A DNA stretch of 64,000 nucleotides from Ascoidea asiatica (taxonomy: Eukaryota; Ascomycota; Saccharomycetes; Ascoideales; Ascoideaceae), in the NCBI GenBank assembly GCA_001600695.1, contig BCKQ01000005.1, forward strand, positions 570,593 to 634,592, given 5' to 3'. How positions within the stretch are numbered: position 1 is the stretch's first letter; every line of letters starts with the position of its first letter. Below, piece after piece: positions 30,354 to 41,322 of this stretch. Below the pieces are notes generated by a model, which worked only from the letters and a program-made list of their open reading frames with translations, did no database searches and was not told the origin of the DNA. The position numbers and the translations under genes were made by a program.

Positions 30354-32024
30354 ATGCCTGTAGATTATTCCAAATGGGATAAAATTGAACTATCTGATGA
30401 TAGTGATATTGAAGTTCATCCAAATGTTGATAAAAGGTCGTTTATACGTTGGAAACAAAGAGATATACATGAGAAAAGAGCTAAAAGACAAATGGATATA
30501 AATACAATTAATATTCAGAATATTATGTATAAGCAATTAAATAAAAGAGTTGACGCTATGATTTCTTCTCTTCCAAACAATGAATTTGCTGAAGAAAATA
30601 AAAGAAATCAATTTTTAAGAGAAAATTTTGATATTGATGAAAAGTCAAATGAACAAGGAATGGAAGATTCTCCAACTTACAATGAAATGATTGAAGATTT
30701 ATTCGTTCAACTTGAAACTGATTTTAAAAAAGAATCTCCTGAATTAGAGTCGGATATAGATAAAAAAGGAATGAAACTCAAAGCATTGGCTGCTGCTCAT
30801 AGACAGAAAATTGAAGCAGTTTTAATTCAAAATGTTGATAAATTAAAAGAACTTGAAAAAGAAGCTCATTCTCATATTACTTCTGAAGATATTCATACGG
30901 GTTTTGATAAGATTGTTTTCAATAAAGATAAAGATACAGATTTCAAACAACCTCCTGAGCTTAAAAAAAAGAAAGAAACTGTAAAGGTTATTGAAACCTT
31001 GAATTCACCTTCTGTTTCATCTACAAGTCCATCTACAAGTCCATCTACCAGTCCATCTACAAATCCATCAATGAGTTCCGAAACCACGGTTAATAAAATT
31101 TCTAGCAACCCTAGCTCGTCTGATGATTATCATGAAGCTGAATCTCTTATGGATATTTTGCCTGAAACAGAAGAATTTGGTAATATACCATCTAATGAAT
31201 ATCTTAAATCTGCTGAATTTTTAAATCAACATCCTTGGATAATAACAGAAAATCAAAAAAATGCTTTACTTATGAAAGCATTTAGATATCAATTTGATGG
31301 TGAATTTGCTAAAGCTCTAGGTATAGTTCATCAATCTTCAATTATATTATTTATTGCATCTTTAGTTGGCCCTGATAATGAGAAAGTAACATCTTCAAAT
31401 TATAAAAAAATTTATTATCAGAGACAAAGAGTTACAAAACAATTAATACCTGCTTTTGCTAATAAAAAGAGTCCTGCAAGAACAAATTTCATAAAAGATG
31501 TTCAAGAAACATATACTCATATTAAAGAAAGATGTCAATATATGCATGAGCATGGTGAATCTTTAGATGAAGATAAAGAAGATGAAAATGACGAAGGAAA
31601 AGAGGGACAACAAGCTACTGAAACTATTCAATTAAAATCAATGGATCCAAATAGTGAATTAGTTATTCATTTACCAAAAGAAAATTCTACTGATCCAGAA
31701 GAACAAGAAAGATTTAGAATATTTTCAACTTTGCCATTAATAATGCAAAAAGCCGTTAAAACAGAATCTTTAGAAGAAATAAATAGCGTTTTTGAAACAA
31801 TGGAATTAGCTGAAGCAGAAGGTATATTAGATACTTTTGATAAATGTGGTGTTATTGGCGTCACTGCTGTTTTTGATAATGAAGATCAATTTGAAGAATA
31901 TAAAACTGAACAAACGAAAGAAGTTTTCCAACAATTTCATGAGCTTGAAATTGATACCAAAGCTCTTAATTTACCAAAAATTAATTCCGACGAATTTACA
32001 ACTTCGACAGATATTGTTGATTAA
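30354..32024 (+). CDS. CDC37: Hsp90 co-chaperone Cdc37
   Basis: 556 residues (S. cerevisiae 506). The N-terminal kinase-recognition segment is clear: MPVDYSKWDKIELSDDSDIE, with the CK2-site serines at 14 and 17, followed by HPNVDKRSFIRWKQRDIHEKR. The Hsp90-binding middle domain runs from about 270 to 420 (EYLKSAEFLNQHPWIITENQ...ALLMKAFRYQFDGEFAKALGIVHQS). The helical C-terminal domain follows. Cdc37 loads protein kinases onto Hsp90 in the cytosol. An inserted Ser/Thr/Pro linker (about 222-245) is encoded by a 12-bp repeat at about 31018-31070 (STSP units). An acidic linker lies near 405-420. It converges with TAF10, only 95 bp away. Confidence 0.97.
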   Translation: MPVDYSKWDKIELSDDSDIEVHPNVDKRSFIRWKQRDIHEKRAKRQMDINTINIQNIMYKQLNKRVDAMISSLPNNEFAEENKRNQFLRENFDIDEKSNEQGMEDSPTYNEMIEDLFVQLETDFKKESPELESDIDKKGMKLKALAAAHRQKIEAVLIQNVDKLKELEKEAHSHITSEDIHTGFDKIVFNKDKDTDFKQPPELKKKKETVKVIETLNSPSVSSTSPSTSPSTSPSTNPSMSSETTVNKISSNPSSSDDYHEAESLMDILPETEEFGNIPSNEYLKSAEFLNQHPWIITENQKNALLMKAFRYQFDGEFAKALGIVHQSSIILFIASLVGPDNEKVTSSNYKKIYYQRQRVTKQLIPAFANKKSPARTNFIKDVQETYTHIKERCQYMHEHGESLDEDKEDENDEGKEGQQATETIQLKSMDPNSELVIHLPKENSTDPEEQERFRIFSTLPLIMQKAVKTESLEEINSVFETMELAEAEGILDTFDKCGVIGVTAVFDNEDQFEEYKTEQTKEVFQQFHELEIDTKALNLPKINSDEFTTSTDIVD

Positions 32025-32119
32025 GATGATTATTTCATAAAGAAAAAAAAATGGTTTAAATTATTATAACTTCACAATATTTTTATTTTCTAAAAATTTC
32101 AATTTGCATACATAAATAT

Positions 32120-32971
32120 TCAACGATAAAAATCCGGTTTATTTATATTTAATCCATACTCATTTAATGCACTACTTAAGTCATTCATTGTCAATACAAT
32201 TTTTCCTTGATTATTTCCTGTAGAACCTGTTGCTGTTGGCTGTTGACCCATTTGACCAGCAACTAAGGCACGAGCCCTAACTTGTGGATTACTTGAGTTA
32301 TAAACTGCAGAACCTGATCTAATCCTAGAATATTCATAAGCATCACTTGCAATATCACTTATAAACTTTTGTGTAGCTAATGCTAATAATCTTTTTATTC
32401 TAACATCAGCACAATCAAATCCATTTTTGGTTAAATAATAATCAGTTACCGCATCCGGTATAATTGGAGCATAATCATCCATCAATTCTAGGATTTCTTT
32501 CAAAGATTTATCTTGTCTTGAAAAGTCAGGAAGTGAAGGCATGGCAAATCTTGGAATATCTGGTACTATAGGCTTTTTCTCAGCAGAATCTTTATCGGCT
32601 GTAATAGAACCTTTTTCAGTTTCTTTTTCATTTTTTGTTTCTTCTTTTTCCTTCTCTGTGTCACCAGACTTACTTAAGTCTTTATTATCTTTTTTATCGT
32701 CTTTTTTATCGTCTATTTTATTATCAATATCCTTATTTTCCATATCAATATCTTTATTTTCTTCGTCTTCTGCCTTTTCTATCTTTTTTTCAGTTTCTTT
32801 TCTATCATCCTTTTCAGTTACTTTTACTCCAGTTATTGTACCATCTTTTTTATCTAAATCAGCAATTTTGACACTATTAACAGGATTCTCTATTTTTGTT
32901 TCCTTATGGGGAAGATCATCTTCTGGTCTTTCCATAAGCTCATCGTCTACATCCATTTCTATTTCATCCAT
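32120..32971 (-). CDS. TAF10: TFIID/SAGA subunit Taf10
   Basis: 283 residues from the ATG at 32971. An in-frame ATG at 33016 would add 15 hydrophobic and basic residues and seems less likely. The last 115 residues are the histone-fold core of Taf10: [19 protein letters not shown], then [40 protein letters not shown] and ending [24 protein letters not shown]. The first 165 residues are a lysine/aspartate/glutamate-rich disordered segment. Taf10 dimerises with Taf3, Taf8 or Spt7 and is shared by TFIID and SAGA. It diverges from VPS18 over about 430 bp. Confidence 0.95.
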   Translation of the reverse strand: MDEIEMDVDDELMERPEDDLPHKETKIENPVNSVKIADLDKKDGTITGVKVTEKDDRKETEKKIEKAEDEENKDIDMENKDIDNKIDDKKDDKKDNKDLSKSGDTEKEKEETKNEKETEKGSITADKDSAEKKPIVPDIPRFAMPSLPDFSRQDKSLKEILELMDDYAPIIPDAVTDYYLTKNGFDCADVRIKRLLALATQKFISDIASDAYEYSRIRSGSAVYNSSNPQVRARALVAGQMGQQPTATGSTGNNQGKIVLTMNDLSSALNEYGLNINKPDFYR

Positions 32972-33403
32972 TTTGTCTTTATAAAATAATAGCTCAATCT
33001 TTCTAATAACCAACAATATTTTTCTTTCTTTTTTATAAACTAAGTCAGTTATTGTCTTTTTTCTATTTTGAATAGATCAATTCTTGAATCAATTATTTAT
33101 ATTCTCATCTTATCTTTTCTAAATTTCTAATTTCAATCAGTATTTTCAAACATGAACTCCGCGGATAGCAAGAAAGCGCTTACCGTAGCTAAATGAAAAT
33201 GTTATTCTTACGTAATCATTCTTTTTGTTTGGGAAATAGGGTGCTTTATCATTACCAGTATTCGTATCTAAATTACGAAACAGCGGTATTTATTTAATTT
33301 TAATGGAAATGAGATTAATCCATCTTTTTTTTCTGCTATTGTTCTTAAGAAATTCAAAATCATTTTAATTCAATCCAATTACAAAGAGCATGAATATAAC
33401 AAA
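32972..33403. promoter_or_regulatory. Divergent TAF10/VPS18 promoter region
   Basis: 432 bp of AT-rich sequence without a gene. A short GC-richer patch at 33152-33200 (CTCCGCGGATAGCAAGAAAGCGC) may be regulatory; I recognise no specific binding site. Confidence 0.4.
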
Positions 33404-36400
33404 ATGGCTGATAGTTTGTATCCGGACAATTTAATTGATCCTCATTCTGATATGAACAAGATCTTTTCTATCGAGCCAGTCAAATTAGCCTTTGAAGTAT
33501 CCAATTTAGCATCTTTAAAAGTTTCAAATAATATTTTAGTTTTTGCTTTGAAAACTGGAAAAATATGTCGTATTAATTTAAACGATCCTGGAAATGTTGA
33601 AGAAATTCAATTGTTCAATTCCGACTCAAATTACTCCAGTAAATCCAAAAATAAAGCCAATACAAATAACAATGTGGGCGTAAAAATAAAAAATTTATTT
33701 TTTGATCCTTCAGGAAGTCACTTGATAATTTCAACTACTAAAAATGACAACTACTATTTGAATTCAAGTACAACAGAACCAAAATTGCTTAATAAGTTTA
33801 AAGGTGTAGATATATCATTTATTGCATGGTGCCCAATAAAACTTACAAATTTAATTGCTGCCAATTTATTAATAGGTACAAGAAATGGATTGATTTTAGA
33901 GTCAACGCTAGAGTATTCTAATGAATTGTTTAAAAAAGATGATAAATTTTTAAAGCCAGTTTGGAAAAATCCAAAATCAAATATTCCACTAAATGGAAAC
34001 AATAAAAATCTTAGATTGAAACCAATTGATGGTATTTCTATTAAATATCAAAAAGCATTCAACAAATTTGTGGTTATAATAACAACTGGAGATGATATAT
34101 TTTATTATAATTATAAATCACCTGTGGCTTACTTAAACTCCATGAATTTAAACCAACCTCTTTTTCAAAATTTTTTCAAAAATGAACCCTCAGATTATGA
34201 AAGATTTGAAGATTTAGGATTAATAAATGGTAATAAATTTACTTTCAATAATGATTCATATGCATGGGTTACTAGTGCAGGAATTGTTTATGGCCCGATG
34301 GATCAACAGTCATCAATTGGAATTAACGATGATCCGTTTATCAAAGGTCAGATATCAAATAATAAGTTTTTCAATAATTCCAAAATTTTATTAAATTTGG
34401 AACTACCCAAAAGTACTCATAAATTTAAATCTCTCTTACTTTCTAAATATCACCTTATTTTATTAAGAGATAAAGAAATTTTAATAATAAATCAAGTGAA
34501 CGATCAATTAGTTTTTTCAAAAACATTACCGCTTAATAATGATAATGAAAGGTTTATAAGTTTATCTGCTGATTATTATAATTCGGACCCAAAATCTATA
34601 ACATATTGGGTTTATTCAAACCTTAATATATATGAAATAGTTATTTCTAATGAGTCAAGAGATATATGGAAAAATTATTTGGAAATAAATGAGTTTGACA
34701 AAGCTTTAAAATTAGTGAAAGAAACTACAAATGACCCAATAGATAAAGATATAATTCTTTTGAAGAAAGGCCATTATTTATTAAAGAGAAAAAATTATAG
34801 TGAGGCTGCAAGTATTTTAGCTTATTCAACTGAGCCCTTTGAAACAATTACATTGAAATTGATCGATAACAATCAATTTGAATCTTTAAGAAAATATCTT
34901 ATGATAAAGCTTTCAATTATTGCTAAAAAAGATAATTATATGCAAAAAGTAATGCTAAGCAGTTGGATTTTGGAATTATTTCTTGAAAGATTAAATTATG
35001 TAGATGATTTAATTGCTCTAAGAAATAACGAGCCTTCTTCCCCAATAGATAACAAATTGGAAGGAAATAACTTAGAAACTGTTGGTATACATCTAAATAA
35101 GGGATCCCAGCTTTTAAATGGAAACAATTCATCATTGTCCTCTAAAAGAAATAAAGATTTTTTCAAAAATTTCGGCTCTCTATCTCATTTAACTTTGAAT
35201 GAGTTAATCAAAATCAAAACTGACTTAGAAAGGTCATATCAAAACTTTCTTATTGACAGTAAGAATAACTTACATTATGAGACCATTTATCAAACAATTA
35301 CAAGCCATAATCGTAGAAACGAACTTCTTTTTTTTGCTAACATTATCAATGATTATGACTTTATTTTAAATTATTGGATTAATTTGGAGCAATGGTCAGA
35401 AGCTCTCAAAATACTTTACAAGAAAAATGATCCGAAGGTAATTTATAAATATTCTACTGCTCTACTTGCAAACTATTCTAAGGAAACTGTTGATATATGG
35501 ATTCAGTTTAATAAAATCCTTAATCCTGTTAAATTTATTCCAGCAATATTAAGCTATAATGTAAACTGTAATCAAAAGATAAAACCTGAAAATCACCAAG
35601 GTCTAAGGTATCTAAACTTTGTTACTGATACTTTAAAAAATAGGGAATCTGTTATTCATAATACTCTTCTTAGTATTTTGATTACTTATCCAACTCAATC
35701 TTATTTACAATCCAATAGCAAAAAAGAAAAAGTTGATAATACAACAGATAATGTTTTGAGAAAAGAGTCTATAGCCTCTATTAGTCTCACAAATAATGAC
35801 TTAAATGATGATAATGAAGTGTTCATTTTAAAGTATTTGCAACAATTTAATGATGAAATATGTTATGATTCCGATTTTATTTTACGGTTATGCTTACAAC
35901 ACAAAAAAATCCAAAGTGCCATTCATATATATTCTGTTTTGGAAAATTTACAAGAAGCTGTAAGTTTGGCCTTAAAGTATAATTTAGTAAAGCTAGCTTG
36001 TGTGATAGCTGATAGACCTATGGATGATCCTCATTTAAGGAAGCAATTGTGGCTCAAGATTTCCAAAAAGATGATTGAAAGAGTTAGTTATGAGACAATA
36101 ATAGATAAATCGGGTAGAGAAATTATTTTGAAAGAAAGTAATACAGAAGAAGTCGCAATCAAAAACAGTAAGGACATCCAAGAAATGTTAAAATTTTTAT
36201 TATCTAATTGTGAACTTTTGACAATAAAAGATTTACTTCCCTTATTTCCTAAATTTTTAGTTATTGATACCTTCAAAACAGAAATCATTAAAAATCTAGA
36301 AAATTATGGTCTTAGGATGAACCAATTGAATCAATCTATCAACAATACTTTGGCTGTCTCTAAAAAAATTAAATCTGAAATCACATCTTATCAAAAAAGA

Positions 36401-36763
36401 TTTTCAATTGTTGAACCTGGCGAACAATGTGCAATTTGTAAATATCCGTTAATTATAAAAAAATTTTTTGTGTTTCCTTGTCAGCATTGCTTTCATGCTG
36501 ATTGCTTGATCAAGTATATTCTAAGTTCCAATGATTACAAGCTTAAAAAACAAATTCAAATGTTGCAAAGACAATATCAAGTAAATAAAGCTTCTATTGG
36601 TGATAATGGTGAGATGCTTAATAAGAAATTTTTAAGAAGTATAGAACTTGAAAAAATAATAGCAACTAAGTGTGTTTTGTGTAGTGATATCAATATTGAT
36701 ACAATTGACGACCCCTTTATTACTGCAAATGAAAAGCTTGCTCTTAAAGAATGGGAAATCTAA
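33404..36763 (+). CDS. VPS18: Vacuolar sorting protein Vps18/Pep3 (HOPS/CORVET core)
   Basis: 1119 residues (S. cerevisiae Pep3 is 918). The N-terminal half reads as a beta-propeller (ILVFALKTGKICRINL; LIISTTKNDNYYLN; YAWVTSAGIVYGPM). An alpha-solenoid follows with clathrin-repeat character (WILELFLERLNYVDDL; DEICYDSDFILRLCLQHKKI; AVSLALKYNLVKLACVIADRP). The C-terminal RING-type domain begins near 1009: CAICKYPLIIKKFFVFPCQH, then CFHADCLIKYI, with the last pair as CVLCSD. Vps18 is a core subunit of the HOPS and CORVET tethering complexes at the vacuole and endosome. The extra length comes from Asn/Ser-rich loops. Codon use is more mixed than in the neighbours at 21-29 kb. Confidence 0.96.
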   Translation: MADSLYPDNLIDPHSDMNKIFSIEPVKLAFEVSNLASLKVSNNILVFALKTGKICRINLNDPGNVEEIQLFNSDSNYSSKSKNKANTNNNVGVKIKNLFFDPSGSHLIISTTKNDNYYLNSSTTEPKLLNKFKGVDISFIAWCPIKLTNLIAANLLIGTRNGLILESTLEYSNELFKKDDKFLKPVWKNPKSNIPLNGNNKNLRLKPIDGISIKYQKAFNKFVVIITTGDDIFYYNYKSPVAYLNSMNLNQPLFQNFFKNEPSDYERFEDLGLINGNKFTFNNDSYAWVTSAGIVYGPMDQQSSIGINDDPFIKGQISNNKFFNNSKILLNLELPKSTHKFKSLLLSKYHLILLRDKEILIINQVNDQLVFSKTLPLNNDNERFISLSADYYNSDPKSITYWVYSNLNIYEIVISNESRDIWKNYLEINEFDKALKLVKETTNDPIDKDIILLKKGHYLLKRKNYSEAASILAYSTEPFETITLKLIDNNQFESLRKYLMIKLSIIAKKDNYMQKVMLSSWILELFLERLNYVDDLIALRNNEPSSPIDNKLEGNNLETVGIHLNKGSQLLNGNNSSLSSKRNKDFFKNFGSLSHLTLNELIKIKTDLERSYQNFLIDSKNNLHYETIYQTITSHNRRNELLFFANIINDYDFILNYWINLEQWSEALKILYKKNDPKVIYKYSTALLANYSKETVDIWIQFNKILNPVKFIPAILSYNVNCNQKIKPENHQGLRYLNFVTDTLKNRESVIHNTLLSILITYPTQSYLQSNSKKEKVDNTTDNVLRKESIASISLTNNDLNDDNEVFILKYLQQFNDEICYDSDFILRLCLQHKKIQSAIHIYSVLENLQEAVSLALKYNLVKLACVIADRPMDDPHLRKQLWLKISKKMIERVSYETIIDKSGREIILKESNTEEVAIKNSKDIQEMLKFLLSNCELLTIKDLLPLFPKFLVIDTFKTEIIKNLENYGLRMNQLNQSINNTLAVSKKIKSEITSYQKRFSIVEPGEQCAICKYPLIIKKFFVFPCQHCFHADCLIKYILSSNDYKLKKQIQMLQRQYQVNKASIGDNGEMLNKKFLRSIELEKIIATKCVLCSDINIDTIDDPFITANEKLALKEWEI

Positions 36764-37240
36764 TTTAGTTTAATTTAATTCAATTCAATATTTTTTTTTT
36801 GTGCTTTCTGATTTCTAGTTTTTTTTTCTTTTCTACAAAAAGTTTAATATAATTTATTTTCACTTTCATTTTTATATTTAGAAACACATTATTTTTATAT
36901 TGTTTCATAGACAAAATTTAAACTAAGAATGTATTTTGATTTATCTTTCTTTAAACGATAATCTGGGTTATAGATATATATAATTATATACTGTAAGAAT
37001 ATTCCAATAAATTGGAAAAAACGGTATTTGAAAGTTCTTACTATCTTAAATAATTGTAATTAATCTCAATTTTACAAAAATCAAAACTTTCCTCCTCTTT
37101 TTTTAAGTCTACTATTATTTTATTAACACTTTATAAATTACAAGAATAGTCGAATTCTTTTCACAGCTTTATTGTAAGCAACATAGTGGCTCGTTATTTT
37201 ACGATAAACACTTTTTTATATACAGTTATTATGAATTGTC
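36764..37240. other. Convergent intergenic region
   Basis: 3' flanks of VPS18 and MIX23; T-rich just after the VPS18 stop. There is a short dyad TTCCAAT-AA-ATTGGAA near 37001-37016. No gene or RNA seen. Confidence 0.5.
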
Positions 37241-37789
37241 TCATAAGTTTTTCTTCAAGTCATTATTATCTTTCAAAAGCTTCTCCCAATTCTTACTTAA
37301 AGGGCAAAATTCTGAAATAATTTCAATACTTTTTTCTCGCACAATTCCCTCAATGAATGTTTCATTGGATAACCAATTTTGAATCATTGATATTTTCTCA
37401 TATTTTTGGGTTTTTGCAGTAATATCATCTCGCTCAGCATAAGGATCGAGCCTCAAGTTATAATCCTTCGGTTCAGAATGGGTCTTGAGCTCATGAGTAC
37501 CATTATCTATCTCTTCTTTCATTTTTTCAACTTCCTGACCACAAAATATAATGGCATCCGATCTGGATTTCCAACTAGGTAGAAGAACCTTAGTTATATA
37601 ATCACTGCATATTAGTTCCTCTGATTTTTCTGATTCTCTTGAAGATTGAGTTTTATCCAGAAGATTTAATCTTAAGGTATCATCACTAGCAAATCTAGAT
37701 AAGTTTAAAAATGTCCTAACTCCATTGGTTTTAAATGATAAACAGGTTTCTCTGCTTAACTCAATTCTGTCTAAATCAACCTTCTTCAT
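37241..37789 (-). CDS. MIX23: Mix23-like mitochondrial intermembrane-space protein
   Basis: 182 residues. The cysteine layout C16 ... C61 ... C83 ... C161 matches what I recall for the MIX23 (CCDC58/YBL107C) family. So does the RTFLNLSRFASDDTLRLNLLD element after the first cysteine (human: VMRTIDDRIVHELN). The C-terminal helix QKYEKISMIQNWLSNETFIEGIVREKS followed by EFCPLSK corresponds to the family's KLKWMQSELNVEEVV...NERC end. Mix23 is an intermembrane-space protein linked to protein import and induced under import stress. It is divergent from SRO7, with a doubtful small ORF between them. Confidence 0.8.
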   Translation of the reverse strand: MKKVDLDRIELSRETCLSFKTNGVRTFLNLSRFASDDTLRLNLLDKTQSSRESEKSEELICSDYITKVLLPSWKSRSDAIIFCGQEVEKMKEEIDNGTHELKTHSEPKDYNLRLDPYAERDDITAKTQKYEKISMIQNWLSNETFIEGIVREKSIEIISEFCPLSKNWEKLLKDNNDLKKNL

Positions 37790-37894
37790 TATTAAAGTAT
37801 TCCTCTATTTTGCAAAGCAAAGTGTTGTTAGATATTTAATGAATTGGATTAAATATTTAATTGTCTCTCATTGTTCATTTTCATTTCCATTTTC

Positions 37895-38038
37895 CTAATA
37901 ATCAATTTCATTTTCCTGTATTTTGAAATATTTTTGTTCAGGTATATTACCCTCGGTTACCCTCGTATTATCACTTATGGGTTTATTTCCGGGGTGAGAA
38001 AGACAGGATACCGCTAGCAAGTCTTGGATCAAAGCCAT
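37895..38038 (-). CDS. Possible small protein, 47 residues
   Basis: A small open frame, MALIQDLLAVSCLSHPGNKP and on to an IQENEIDY end. A longer form from 38110 would have 71 residues. Its composition (Pro, Gly, His, Cys, Asp) is unlike the K/N/F/I-rich chance frames of this AT-rich sequence, and the local DNA is richer in G+C. Against it, it uses codons rare in neighbouring genes (GCG, CCC, CTA). It also lies in the short divergent space between MIX23 and SRO7. I do not recognise a family. Confidence 0.3.
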   Translation of the reverse strand: MALIQDLLAVSCLSHPGNKPISDNTRVTEGNIPEQKYFKIQENEIDY

Positions 38039-38222
38039 TTTGATTAATTCAATGATGAACTCCATAGGATAAATATCTTTATCCTTATTTTTATAAAAAA
38101 AAAATATCATACATTTTACGTTGATTGTTAATTATAAATATTGCTTCAGTTGTCCTCAATAATTGTCAATCTATATTTATTCTTGTTTTTTATTCCTAGT
38201 ATTATTGTATTAATTAATTGTT

Positions 38223-41200
38223 ATGTTTAAAGGAAAAATCAGAACTGTTTCTAACATTATTCGCTCTGATGCTGATCTTTCTCATGGAATTGACGCAACT
38301 AAATTTAATCTTGTTGAAGTAAGTCTACATTTTTTAGTGATAATTTTTTTTAATTTCTCTTAGGCTTCCTATGCTTTCAATGAATTGGTTACTAACAAAG
38401 CAACTGAAGATTTCAAAATATGGTATTTCAAATATTTCAACAATTGCCTTTGATCCTGTGCAGAGTCTAATCGCTTGCTTTTCAAGCAACTCTAGTGGTT
38501 CTATAATTCACATATTTGGACAGGCAAATGTTCATGTTTCATTTTCAATTCCTTCATCAAGCCCAATTTCTGATTTGAGATTTTTGAAGGGAATTTTTTT
38601 GGTTGCAAGTAATGGTACAAACATTTACATCTGTTCTCTTGCAAAATTAAATGGGAAAAATTTGTTGCTTTCCTATTCTGCACCTGGAAAAATTTCTGCT
38701 ATAACTTCGGATCCTTCTCTAAACTATATATTTATTGGGACTTCTAGTGGTTTAACCTATGTTTTTGATGTATTGTCTGGTAATCTTACTAACTTCCAAT
38801 TCACAAACTTTCAAAGAATATATTTTGGATCTCAGAAAGGACGTTTATCAAATTCACTTCTAAGTAGTCCTGTACTTTCTTTACAAGTTCACCCAAGAGA
38901 TTTTGGAACAATGTTAATTGGGTATTCTCATTCTGCAATTGTATATTCTATAACAAATGATAATATTCAATTGCCTCTAAATTTAGCTTCTTATCCTAAA
39001 TTACTAAAAGCTATGTATAACCCTAATGGTCTAAGCATTTTAACTATACACACAGGTGGTTTATTTGTGTTTTGGGATGCTAATACTGGAACTTTATTAC
39101 AAAGTAGAACTATTTTTGATGTGAATATAAATGTTTCACGCTTTAATGCTAATGAAAATATTTACAATAATATTGTTCAGGTCGAATGGATTTGTGAAAA
39201 TAACACGGAAAATACTGCTTTATTAATAGTTGCTGGCTCTCAAGGTATAAATAGAAATGATTTAATTCATGTTCAGTTTAACACAATGCCAAAATATTCT
39301 GTGACATCTTATCAAAAAATGGGAGATTTTTTTGCTAATCCTAAAAAAGTGAAAGTTTTTCCAGTAGGTGATGTTTCTGTCAAAAAAGTTTTGTCTTTAC
39401 CTAGAGCTTCTCCTTTCTTTGAAGGTAATCATGATCCTGAATATATTCTTATTCTCAATAACAATAATGACATTATTCTTTTGAAGTATCCTGAAGGAAT
39501 AATAGACTCTCGTGCATCTTTGTTACCACCATCAATTTCATGGGTTTCTCCAAGAATAACCTGTTTAAGCACCTGTGAAGTTGATAAAATTCAATGGATG
39601 GGTATTTTGTCTAATGCCAAAAAATTAAATGCCAATCCAATATTAAAAGGAGGTAATGCTGTCAATAACTCAGCAAGAATTTTTAGTAAGAGATTAGCAT
39701 TATTAACTGGCCATCAAAATGGTATTGTACGATTATGGGATGCATCTTTAAGTGAGCTAAATGAAACTGATGTCTTAGAGATTGATACTAGTTTTATTTC
39801 AGATGATCCGTTAAAAATTGATATTAATGAGATATCATATGCTTCAGAAATAACAGAAATTGCTTGTTCTAATCAACGAGGAGATTGTTTTATTTATAAA
39901 TTTGGAGGAAATTTGAAATACAATCCTAATTTATCGGAAAATGATATCTATTCAATGAGAAGAAACTTCAGTAAATATATTAGCAAAGCAGATCCAGGAC
40001 ATTTGATTGATATTTCAAAATTGGCACCTCCCAATGTTTCAGAAGGATTTCTCCCGTTAATGTTGCTCAAAACTAGCAACCCGGATAATAAAATTATTTC
40101 TTTGAGAAATTCAAACATTGGGTTTACTGCAATTGGATACTTAAACGGTGACATACTTCTTATCGATTCAAGAAATAAACCTAGTATAATATATTCTGAA
40201 AATATTAATAATGGGATACTTGAGTCTAAGCATCGAAATTCACATACTTCTAGATTGTCGTTTATAACCAACTTTGAGTTTTCCATATCCAAACTAGAAC
40301 AAAATTCTAGATATTCTTCCATAACTCTTTATGCTGGAACAAATAGTGGTAAATTAATAGTCTTTGAAATTTTGCCATTTGATAATAAATTTAATGTAAA
40401 TTGTGTTACTTCACTTGAAACTAACAAAGCATCAATAATGAATTTAATTCCTCTCGATTTTTCGGGTAGGTCCACAACTCCAAGTAATAATGTTTTTCAG
40501 AAGTTGCCAAGTGGTATTTTGATCGATAATATGTTGATAATTGTTTCCAAGTGTGATATCCAAATTTTAAAGGGAATATCAAATAAATCAAGTCGTAAGA
40601 GCTTTGATTCCGACGAGATTATTTCTAGTGATATAATAAATATTTCTCAACAACAAAATCCTAATTCTCTTATATTAGCATGCTTATTATCCTCAAATAA
40701 AATTAAACTTTTATCAATCCCAGCTTTGTATGAGATAAAGACTTTGAATCTTCCTAATTATAATAATAATCAGAAATCAAATTTGAATAGTATTCTTCCT
40801 GTTGGTGATATAATATTTGGAATAAATGAAACAGAAAGCTGTTTATATAATATTTTAGGAAAAGGACTTTTAAATCCGCCTGAAGATAGTTTGTATAATG
40901 CTAATTTAAAAGTACCACCTCGTCCAGTTATTAATGCTCTTCAATGGGTTAGAGGAACAAAGCTAATAAGTAAGGATGATTTTGACTTGATCTTGACCAA
41001 TAATACCAAGGTAAAATCTAAATATCCAAAAATATCATCATTGGCAGAAGGTTCAATGACACAAACTCCAATTGACAGTATATTGGCTGATAATCCTTCG
41101 AATTCTGATAAGCAAACATACATACGTCCAGTTAAAAAAAGTGGAACCGGATCTTTTATCAATACGAATGGTTTTGTAAGATCTGTTCAAAATGGATTTG

Positions 41201-41322
41201 ACAATATTGGTGATTCAATTAATGATTTTGGTGAATCTGTTAGTAATAGTTTAAGTGAGGGTATTGAAGAAACTAAATCCTCGGCAATGAAATCAATTTT
41301 CAAATCCAAATTTGGATTGTAG
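38223..41322 (+). CDS. SRO7: Lgl-family exocytosis protein Sro7/Sro77, spliced
   Basis: Join 38223..38318 and 38410..41322 gives 1002 residues (S. cerevisiae Sro7 1033). Exon 1 encodes 32 residues beginning MFKGKIRTVSN and ending HGIDATKFNLVE. Exon 2 continues ISKYGISNISTIAFDPVQSL and ...SIIHIFGQANVHV, the conserved Lgl/Sro7 start. Taking the first ATG of the downstream frame (38371) would lose exon 1 and include the intron's own end. Two seven-bladed propellers fill most of the protein (FIGTSSGLTYVFDV; VFWDANTGTLLQ; LLTGHQNGIVRLWDA; ALTLYAGTNSGKL-like strands). The C-terminal tail, with NGFDNIGDSINDFGESV, resembles the Sro7 autoinhibitory tail. Sro7 binds the SNARE Sec9 and the Rab Sec4 and promotes exocytosis. 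Confidence 0.95.
38319..38409 (+). other. SRO7 intron
   Basis: A 91-nt intron with donor GTAAGT (38319-38324), canonical branch TACTAAC (38390-38396) and acceptor AACTGAAG ending at 38409. An earlier TTAG at about 38360 precedes the branch point and would put exon 2 out of frame. An AAAG at 38400 is too close to the branch point. The chosen acceptor restores the conserved LVE-x-SKYGI junction. Confidence 0.88.

Noticed and set aside
37241..38110. Small ORF at 37895-38110 as a first exon of MIX23
   Set aside because: It ends in its own stop, no yeast donor follows in frame, and MIX23 begins with a normal ATG.
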